Below the pieces are notes generated by a model. It was not told where the DNA came from, did no database searches, and was given only the letters and a program-made list of their open reading frames with translations. Shown here piece after piece: positions 58,398 to 64,000 of a DNA stretch of 64,000 nucleotides. Made by a program: the position numbers and the translations under genes. The DNA is from CAZOVK01 sp964583165 (lineage in GTDB: Bacteria > Bacillota > Clostridia > Lachnospirales > WRAX01), in assembly GCA_964583165.1 (NCBI GenBank), contig CAZOVK010000001.1:1-64000 (forward strand), in the 5' to 3' direction. Numbering within the stretch: the stretch's first letter is position 1; every line of letters starts with the position of its first letter.

Positions 58398-61157
58398 TTA
58401 AGCGTTACTGTGGGCTACGAACATAGCAAGCACCGCGCACATCGTCATGAGCTCGTCATGTTTGGCTTCTGATAACCTCAATGGGCGGTCGGCAAGCTCA
58501 AACACTATACAGTTTTGCATACGACGCTGACCGCGGTTGACGGCAAACGCGAAGACGCCACCCGTGCCATTGGATTTTGTGCAATTGCCTTCTTTGCGTA
58601 GGTCATATGCGGAAACACCGAACATATCAAGGCTCACGTTGTCTTTCGTTGGGGGTTTGTCGGTCTTAGACCATTCATGAATCACCATACCGCTTGAAGG
58701 CTCAAAGATAAGCCCTTTATCGAACTCGAAATAGTCGGCTATAAGCCCGAGCGCGGCGGCTATCGACTTCTCCGTTTCCTCTGAGGTGTATAACATTTTG
58801 AAGATGTATTCCATACTGTTCTCGCGGAAACTCTTTTGGACGATTGCCCCACCTGTGTCTATTTCTGTTCGACTGCTCTCGTAACGCGCGTAGGTTCCGT
58901 CATAGATGTAGAACGTGCTCTTGCCGCGGCTTTTTGCGATATACAGGGCGCTGTCAGCGTTGCGGTAGAGCGTTTCAAAGTCTGTGCCGCTTTCGGGGTA
59001 GAGCGCTATGCCCACACTAGCAGAGATTGTGACACTCTCTTCACCGGAGGTCACCGTCTGTGTGAATGCCTCACAAATCTCACGCGCCTTTGATATAGCA
59101 ACGTCAACGCTACGTAGGTTCTTCATAAAGACAATCATCTCGTCGCCGCCCACGCGCCCTATTATGTCGCCGCCGCGGAATAACCCGCGTAAGCGTTCTG
59201 TGAGCTTAGTCAGCAACATGTCGCCGTAATAATGCCCTAGCCTGTCATTAACAAGCTTGAAGTTGTCAATATCGATAAATAGGAGCGCGTGATGTTGGGC
59301 GCGCCCGCGTTCTGATGTGATGAATTCGCGCACAAGGTTATCTGTCGTGACCTTATTGTAGAGGTGGGTCAGTGAGTCACGCGTGGCGCGTTCGATTAAC
59401 TCTTGTTCGCGCCGCTTCTGCTCGGTGATGTCAGTCACGGACAGAATCGCGCAGATATTTTGGCTGTCGGGTTCAGAAAACATATGAAATTTATAACGCA
59501 TATAACTAAGGGCATTGTCTTTACTCATCATGCGTACATCGAAGGCGGTTTCTGATTGACCACTCGAAAATTCTTTAAGCAGATTGGCGACACTGGTTGC
59601 GCGTAAGAGGGTTTCGCGTTCTTCGGGTATCACGTATTGCCGCGCCATTATGGTTTGAGCCATTTCATAGTTGTTTTCGGTCAAGTCGGGCAGTAACATA
59701 CGCGCGTCTTCAAGGCCGTTAATGAAGATGTTTTTAGAAAGGTTGATTTCATACAACTTAGCGCCATCAGCATAGAGCGCGTTTTTGTACATCTGGGCTT
59801 CACGATATAAAATTTCTGACCGTTTGCGCTCCGATACGTCCTCGATTATGCCCATGACCTTAACGGGGCGTTCGTCTGACGAATAAATCGTCAATGCCGT
59901 AATCAGGCACCAGATATAGTCGCCCTTTGAGTTGATTATACGTACTTCACCGCTGAGGGATGGCTTACCCGAGAGAATCTGGTTGATACCGTCCGTAATC
60001 AAATGTATATCATGCGGGTGAATGCTTGAGTCTTCAGGATTCCAGATGTTGCCGGGGTTGCGCCCGAAGAGCGCGTAGTGTTTCTCCGAATAGATGATAC
60101 TGCCGTCCAATAGGTTATACTCAAAGATGACGCTATTACTGCGTTCAAGGATAAATCGATATCGTTTTTCGCTTAATAGCAGTTGAGCGTTATAGTTGGC
60201 TATGTTCTTGCGCTCGCTTAACAACAGATAGGTTATCAGCACAAATACCGCCACCAACACGCCCACTATCTGTAAGACAAGTTGTAAGCCGCTTTCATAA
60301 ATCGTCTGTGTTGTCGCGTCAATCACGCGGGTAGGAATCGTGACGAACAGATACCACCCTTCAACACCGGCCGGTGTATAGTAAGACAGGCGCGTGCCAC
60401 CGTTGTATTTATAGATGGCGTAGTCACTTTGGCGTTCGCCCATATCCTTGATTATCTCATTGGCTGAATAGTTGTCGGTAAATTCGAGGGCGTTTAAGTC
60501 GTCAAAGAAATTGCTGTGAACCGTGGGCATATTCAAGTTGTCTGAGAAAGCGAGATAGTCGCCCTTTATGTCAATCAATTCATAATAACCCTGACCGCCG
60601 TAAAGCGATACATTCAAAACACGTGAAATATCCTGCGTAAACACTGAACCGCGAACGGCACCGATACTTTCGCCATTTTTAATGACAGGGCAGACAAACG
60701 AAACACTCGGCATCGCATCAAGGTCTGACGGGGTAACGGGGGTTATGAATGCCTCTGTGCCCAAAAGCCGGTCTAAGTAGCCACTGTTCGTAATGTCAAG
60801 TGTATGTCCGTCAGTCGTTAAACTCGTGCCGTCACTAAAATCAAACGCCATCCGAAAAAAGTTGTAATTCCTTGTCATTTCTCTTAAAACTCGCATGGGT
60901 TCATCGCCGTGTAAGTCGTCAAAGTCGGCCATGACAGCCGCTACAGACCGCATCTGTGAGAGCTTCGAGTGTGCGTATTCCATAACCAGACCCGTTGATG
61001 TGCGTGTTACCTCACTTACGCGCTCTAAACCTATCTCACGTTGGCCTTGCTCCGTGCGTTCGGCAAAAAGGTACACAATCAGGACCAGTGCTATTACGAT
61101 AAAAACGCCAAAAGCCGACGTAACTAAAACCTTCGTCCTGCTTAATCCTTTGCCCAT
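58398..61157 (-). CDS. Membrane diguanylate cyclase with Cache, PAS and GGDEF domains
   Basis: A 919-residue protein. A membrane helix (about 10-30), an extracellular Cache-type sensor (about 35-280), a second helix (about 287-310), a PAS domain (about 330-445), another PAS-like segment (about 450-580), a GGDEF domain (about 585-745) and a C-terminal region of about 170 residues, perhaps a diverged GAF. The active-site loop is GGDEM at 670-674 instead of GGDEF, and RGGD at 661-664 is a product-inhibition I-site. It makes cyclic di-GMP if active. It has its own promoter and lies upstream of the ECF genes on the same strand. Confidence 0.9.
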   Translation of the reverse strand: MGKGLSRTKVLVTSAFGVFIVIALVLIVYLFAERTEQGQREIGLERVSEVTRTSTGLVMEYAHSKLSQMRSVAAVMADFDDLHGDEPMRVLREMTRNYNFFRMAFDFSDGTSLTTDGHTLDITNSGYLDRLLGTEAFITPVTPSDLDAMPSVSFVCPVIKNGESIGAVRGSVFTQDISRVLNVSLYGGQGYYELIDIKGDYLAFSDNLNMPTVHSNFFDDLNALEFTDNYSANEIIKDMGERQSDYAIYKYNGGTRLSYYTPAGVEGWYLFVTIPTRVIDATTQTIYESGLQLVLQIVGVLVAVFVLITYLLLSERKNIANYNAQLLLSEKRYRFILERSNSVIFEYNLLDGSIIYSEKHYALFGRNPGNIWNPEDSSIHPHDIHLITDGINQILSGKPSLSGEVRIINSKGDYIWCLITALTIYSSDERPVKVMGIIEDVSERKRSEILYREAQMYKNALYADGAKLYEINLSKNIFINGLEDARMLLPDLTENNYEMAQTIMARQYVIPEERETLLRATSVANLLKEFSSGQSETAFDVRMMSKDNALSYMRYKFHMFSEPDSQNICAILSVTDITEQKRREQELIERATRDSLTHLYNKVTTDNLVREFITSERGRAQHHALLFIDIDNFKLVNDRLGHYYGDMLLTKLTERLRGLFRGGDIIGRVGGDEMIVFMKNLRSVDVAISKAREICEAFTQTVTSGEESVTISASVGIALYPESGTDFETLYRNADSALYIAKSRGKSTFYIYDGTYARYESSRTEIDTGGAIVQKSFRENSMEYIFKMLYTSEETEKSIAAALGLIADYFEFDKGLIFEPSSGMVIHEWSKTDKPPTKDNVSLDMFGVSAYDLRKEGNCTKSNGTGGVFAFAVNRGQRRMQNCIVFELADRPLRLSEAKHDELMTMCAVLAMFVAHSNA

Positions 61158-61193
61158 ACGCTCACCGCCTTAATAACGATATTACCCGACTAT

Positions 61194-61222
61194 ATTATAT
61201 CGGAAAAGTTTTGATTTGTAAA
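61194..61222 (-). promoter_or_regulatory. Sigma-A promoter of the diguanylate cyclase gene
   Basis: On the minus strand TTTACA (61217-61222) stands exactly 17 bases before a perfect TATAAT (61194-61199), about 36 bases upstream of the ATG. Confidence 0.75.
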
Positions 61223-61275
61223 TCCCACTTGAATTCTTTTTTGACTGCGTACAAAATATTAGACTACCCTCGGTC

Positions 61276-61301
61276 AAAAAAAGGGCGGTCATTGACCGCC
61301 C
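61276..61301 (-). terminator. Rho-independent terminator after floA
   Basis: On the minus strand an 8-base GC stem (GGGCGGTC with its complement) and a 3-base loop are followed by seven T. It begins 13 bases after the floA stop and separates the nfeD-floA operon from the cyclase gene promoter. Confidence 0.92.
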
Positions 61302-61313
61302 ACTGAATACTGC

Positions 61314-62309
61314 TTATTTCGGTTTCACTGCGGCTTCAATCGTTGAGCCGCTCAACCCTTCGCGCATCTTCGTATCGGCTATCATGTTTTGCATCTTGTA
61401 GTAGTCCATTGCGCCCAGATTGCCGTCATTGAGCGCCTTGGCAATAGCGAGCGGGACGGCGGCTTCGGCTTCGACAACCTTCGCGCGCATTTCTTGAACA
61501 TGGGCCTTCATCTCTTGCTCATGGGCAATAGCTGTGGCGCGGCGTTCCTCGGCCTTGGCTTGTGCTATTTGTTTGTCGGCTTCTGCCTGTTCAATCTGGA
61601 GTTGTGCGCCTATGTTGCGCCCTACATCGATGTCGGCGATATCTATTGAAAGAATCTCAAACGCCGTACCGTTGTCTAGCCCCTTAGAGAGCACGGTTTT
61701 AGAAATCATATCGGGGTTTTCGAGCACCTGTTTGTGTGTCGAAGCGGAACCTACGGTTGTGACGATACCCTCACCGACACGCGCGATAACCGTTTCTTCG
61801 CCGGCACCGCCGACCAGTTTCGAGAGGTCAGCGCGGACGGTTACACGCGCGATAACCTTGACTTCAATACCGTTAATGGCGATTGCAGAAATCCAGGGTG
61901 TTTCAATGACTCGTGGTGTGACGCTGATGCGAACGGCTTCAAATACGTCACGCCCCGCTAGGTCAATGGCGGCGGCGCGTTCAAACGTGAGTTCGAGTTT
62001 AGCGCGTTGAGCCGCGATTATCGCGTCAACAACATTGTCAACACGACCGCCCGACAGATAGTGTGATTCAAGCTGGTTCAGTGTCGCGTCTACGCCTGCC
62101 TTAGTCGCCTTTATAAGCGGCTTAATAATCTTTTCGGGGCGAACGCGACGCAACCTCATACCGACAAGGCTGAAAATACTGACTCTGACTCCCGCCGACA
62201 CGGCAGAAATCCAGAGCCCAACGGGGACAAAGCTGAGGAACACGGACAACAGCGTGACAACTACGGCTATTGTCAGAATAATGGTGATAAGCAGATACGG
62301 GTCTAACAT
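61314..62309 (-). CDS. floA: Flotillin-like protein FloA
   Basis: A 331-residue membrane scaffold of the flotillin-like YqfA/FloA family. A hydrophobic hairpin at the N-terminus (about 5-45) anchors it on the inner side, followed by an SPFH-like domain and a coiled coil of the kind EQAEADKQIAQAKAEERRATA. FloA marks functional membrane microdomains and influences secretion and membrane fluidity. The family's usual partner nfeD lies directly upstream in the same operon. ATG at 62309 with AAGGAG. Confidence 0.95.
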   Translation of the reverse strand: MLDPYLLITIILTIAVVVTLLSVFLSFVPVGLWISAVSAGVRVSIFSLVGMRLRRVRPEKIIKPLIKATKAGVDATLNQLESHYLSGGRVDNVVDAIIAAQRAKLELTFERAAAIDLAGRDVFEAVRISVTPRVIETPWISAIAINGIEVKVIARVTVRADLSKLVGGAGEETVIARVGEGIVTTVGSASTHKQVLENPDMISKTVLSKGLDNGTAFEILSIDIADIDVGRNIGAQLQIEQAEADKQIAQAKAEERRATAIAHEQEMKAHVQEMRAKVVEAEAAVPLAIAKALNDGNLGAMDYYKMQNMIADTKMREGLSGSTIEAAVKPK

Positions 62310-62332
62310 AGTGATTAGCTCCTTTCATATTA

Positions 62333-62824
62333 TCAGTTTGATTGTGGCTCTTCTTCGTGGCGCGCTTGTGTTTGAGAAACAATAATCTTGCCCTCGCGTA
62401 CCTCTACGACCTTGACATAACTCTTCTCAGGGATGTACTGACCGTTTGAGTGAACCTCTAAGACATTGCCCGAAAAATTCACATTACCGACAGGGCGTAG
62501 GCTCGTTACGGCGATACCCTCTCTGCCTAAGAGGTTAGAATAATCCGTTACCTTTTCGGTTTTGAGTGTTTCATTGAGAATCAGACGTCCGTAGAGTTGG
62601 CTGTTCTTAATATACCGCAAGAACACGACAACAACAACGCCCACGCCTACGATTTCGGCCAGAACCAGAACATACCCATAAGGCATGAACACGGCCGTAA
62701 TAACGCAGGCAACAGCCATACTGATGATACCCGCCGCGCCAAAGACCGAAAACCCCGGCGCGATACCTTCGGCAATCATCAGGGCAGTACCCGCGATGAG
62801 TAAAAGAATGATTACAAAGAGCAT
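62333..62824 (-). CDS. NfeD-like membrane protein
   Basis: A 163-residue protein with three to four membrane helices in the first 80 residues (LFVIILLLIAGTALMIAEGI, GIISMAVACVITAVFM, YGYVLVLAEIVGVGVVVVVFL) and a C-terminal OB-fold (GREGIAVTSLRPVGNVNF, VEVREGKIIVS). NfeD proteins pair with flotillins and probably anchor or stabilise them. No ClpP-like protease domain. The ATG at 62824 follows GAGGAGGGG; longer in-frame readings overlap the divergent neuB leader. Confidence 0.9.
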   Translation of the reverse strand: MLFVIILLLIAGTALMIAEGIAPGFSVFGAAGIISMAVACVITAVFMPYGYVLVLAEIVGVGVVVVVFLRYIKNSQLYGRLILNETLKTEKVTDYSNLLGREGIAVTSLRPVGNVNFSGNVLEVHSNGQYIPEKSYVKVVEVREGKIIVSQTQARHEEEPQSN

Positions 62825-62853
62825 GTTTAACCCCTCCTCATAGCTCTTACACC

Positions 62854-62881
62854 AGTGTAACACAGTTTGGTTCATTTTCAA
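62854..62881 (-). promoter_or_regulatory. Possible promoter of the nfeD-floA operon
   Basis: On the minus strand TTGAAA (62876-62881) and TACACT (62854-62859) are 16 bases apart, about 30 bases upstream of the nfeD ATG. The match is moderate, in the 154-base gap shared with the divergent neuB gene. Confidence 0.45.
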
Positions 62882-62978
62882 GAACCTTTTATAAATATTA
62901 ACGTGCCCAGCTTTTGCATAGTCTGATACATTATTTTTGCGCATAAATTCTTGTAATGAGATTTTTGGAGGCTTTATT

Positions 62979-63845
62979 GTGGTTACTAAATTAGTGGCAG
63001 AGATAGGTTGCAACCATTGCGGCGACGTGAGGATAGCAAAACAGCTTATAACGGCGGCGGCTGTGTTTGCGCGGGCTGATGTGGTGAAGTTTCAAAAGCG
63101 GAACCCGCGCGAGTTATTGAGTTTCGGCGAATATAACCGCCCACACCCGAACCCCGAGCACGCTTACGGCGCGACATACGGCGAACACCGCGAGTTTCTG
63201 GAGTTCTCGGCTAAAACACACAGAGAGTTGTCAGAATTTTGTGATGACATGGGCATAGAATATGCGTGTTCTGTTTGGGACAATACGAGCGCTTCTGAAA
63301 TTGCGGAGATAAACCCTTCTTACATAAAGATACCGTCACCCAAGAACGCCGATATGGGGCTTATTGGTTGGTTAATAGACAACTATGACGGGAAAATTCA
63401 CGTTAGTTTGGGCATGACAACGCGTAGTGAGGAAGAAAGGCTTATCGAGTGCTTTGAAAAGGCGGGGCGACTGAGGGATTTAACGATTTACGCCTGTACT
63501 TCGGCATATCCTGTGGCGTTTTCTGATATTTGTTTGTTGGAGATTAGGCGGTTGGTTGATACCTACGGCGGTATGGTTGATGCAATAGGTTTTTCGGGTC
63601 ATCATAACGGTATCGCGGTGGATATAGCGGCGGCTACTTTGGGCGCTTCGGTCATTGAGCGGCATTTTACACTTGACCGAACATGGAAAGGCACTGACCA
63701 TGCCGCATCATTAGAGCCTGACGGTTTGAGAAAGCTCAAACGTGATTTGGATAATACGGCACTCGCGCTCACGTATAAGCCCGCCGAGTTGCTGGAGTGT
63801 GAGATGCCGAGCTATAAAAAGCTCAAAGGGGGCGGAAACGTATGA
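62979..63845 (+). CDS. neuB: NeuB-family nonulosonic acid synthase, no SAF domain
   Basis: A 288-residue enzyme of the NeuB family, which condenses phosphoenolpyruvate with a hexosamine to make sialic-acid-like sugars. The TIM-barrel core is recognised by VAEIGCNHCGDVRIAKQLI, VVKFQKRNP, YIKIPSPKNAD, VSLGMTTRSEEE, GFSGHHNGIAVDIAAATLGA and VIERHFTLDRTWKGTDHAASLEP. Common NeuB proteins have about 340 residues with a C-terminal antifreeze-like (SAF) domain; here the protein stops after the barrel. The GTG at 62979 has GGAGG at seven bases. It overlaps neuA (ATGA). The sugar made could be sialic, legionaminic or another nonulosonic acid. Confidence 0.85.
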   Translation: MVTKLVAEIGCNHCGDVRIAKQLITAAAVFARADVVKFQKRNPRELLSFGEYNRPHPNPEHAYGATYGEHREFLEFSAKTHRELSEFCDDMGIEYACSVWDNTSASEIAEINPSYIKIPSPKNADMGLIGWLIDNYDGKIHVSLGMTTRSEEERLIECFEKAGRLRDLTIYACTSAYPVAFSDICLLEIRRLVDTYGGMVDAIGFSGHHNGIAVDIAAATLGASVIERHFTLDRTWKGTDHAASLEPDGLRKLKRDLDNTALALTYKPAELLECEMPSYKKLKGGGNV

Positions 63846-64000
63846 AGCATATCGCGCTCATACCCGCGAGGGGCGGGAGTAAAACGATACCGCTTAAAAA
63901 CATCAGACCGTTTCGCGGCAGACCGCTGATTTATTGGGTTCTTGACGCGGCTTGCGCCTGTTCGGGTTTAGACGCGGTGTATGTGAGCACGGACAGTGAT
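63842..64000 (+). CDS. neuA: CMP-nonulosonate cytidylyltransferase (partial)
   Basis: The first 53 codons of an acylneuraminate cytidylyltransferase-like gene, cut by the window end. The CTP-binding signature IPARGGSKTIPLKNI and PLIYWVLDAA identify it. The enzyme activates the neuB product with CMP before transfer to a glycan. The ATG overlaps the stop of neuB and has AAAGGGGGCGG upstream, so the two are co-translated. Confidence 0.88.
   Translation, partial: MKHIALIPARGGSKTIPLKNIRPFRGRPLIYWVLDAACACSGLDAVYVSTDSD

Noticed and set aside
1..64000. tRNA, rRNA, CRISPR, integrase or transposase genes
   Set aside because: I looked in the gaps and found no cloverleaf-like sequence, regular direct-repeat array or recognisable recombinase frame.

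Overview
The window looks like chromosome from an anaerobic, motile, Gram-positive bacterium of the Bacillota, most likely class Clostridia. The evidence is a V-type Na+/H+ ATPase next to a six-subunit Rnf complex, a lipoprotein gene directly upstream of alanine racemase (the gerS-alr arrangement known from Clostridioides difficile), XpaC/LemA/TPM, DUF4364, FloA-NfeD, an ECF transporter module with truA, and strong purine-rich ribosome binding sites with frequent GTG and TTG starts. I saw no rRNA, tRNA, CRISPR array, intact insertion sequence or prophage. Coding density is very high; the longest gene-free stretch (about 13.42-13.72 kb) holds a broken gene fragment.

Layout. (1) 0-9.5 kb, minus strand: a chemotaxis operon read cheA-cheW-mcp-cheB-cheR-cheY-cheX-(receiver/HD-GYP), with a CheA that carries two CheW-like domains and its own receiver. 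(2) 9.6-17.4 kb: a methyltransferase, a divergent DUF4364 regulator, an RluA-like protein lacking the catalytic aspartate, an AI-2E-type permease, peptidase PepD, and an xpaC-lemA-TPM operon. (3) 17.6-20.0 kb, plus: a GerS-like lipoprotein, alanine racemase and an HD-domain protein. (4) 20.1-29.9 kb, minus: a poly-HAMP chemoreceptor, a SWIM/SNF2 helicase, a YycI-like membrane protein, FliS and a large repeat-containing protein probably linked to flagella. (5) 30.0-44.3 kb, plus: one collinear block holding nine V-ATPase genes, hicA-hicB, an orphan GHKL ATPase and rnfC-D-G-E-A-B, started by a good sigma-A promoter and closed by a GC-rich hairpin. (6) 44.4-50.1 kb: a heavy-metal exporter, a nucleotidyltransferase with an unknown helical protein, RidA, a 2H phosphoesterase with a GNAT enzyme, and an AraC regulator. 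(7) 50.1-54.5 kb, minus: a LytS-type two-component system, ftsY and a WalR-like orphan regulator. (8) 54.5-58.4 kb, minus: truA and an ECF module interrupted by two small genes. (9) 58.4-64 kb: a Cache/PAS/GGDEF enzyme, nfeD-floA, and the start of a sialic-acid-type operon (neuB, neuA) that runs off the window.

How the genes fit together. The central block joins an Rnf ion pump (ferredoxin:NAD+ oxidoreductase) to an ATPase whose K subunit has the full Na+-ligand set known from Enterococcus hirae NtpK, which points to a sodium-based energy circuit. A toxin-antitoxin pair and a kinase-like ATPase lie between the two machines. The chemotaxis operon, second chemoreceptor, FliS, receiver/HD-GYP and diguanylate cyclase point to motility tuned by cyclic di-GMP. 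The neuB/neuA pair may supply a nonulosonic acid for surface or flagellin glycans; that link is inference. Domain calls come from reading motifs in the translated sequence; no database search was run.
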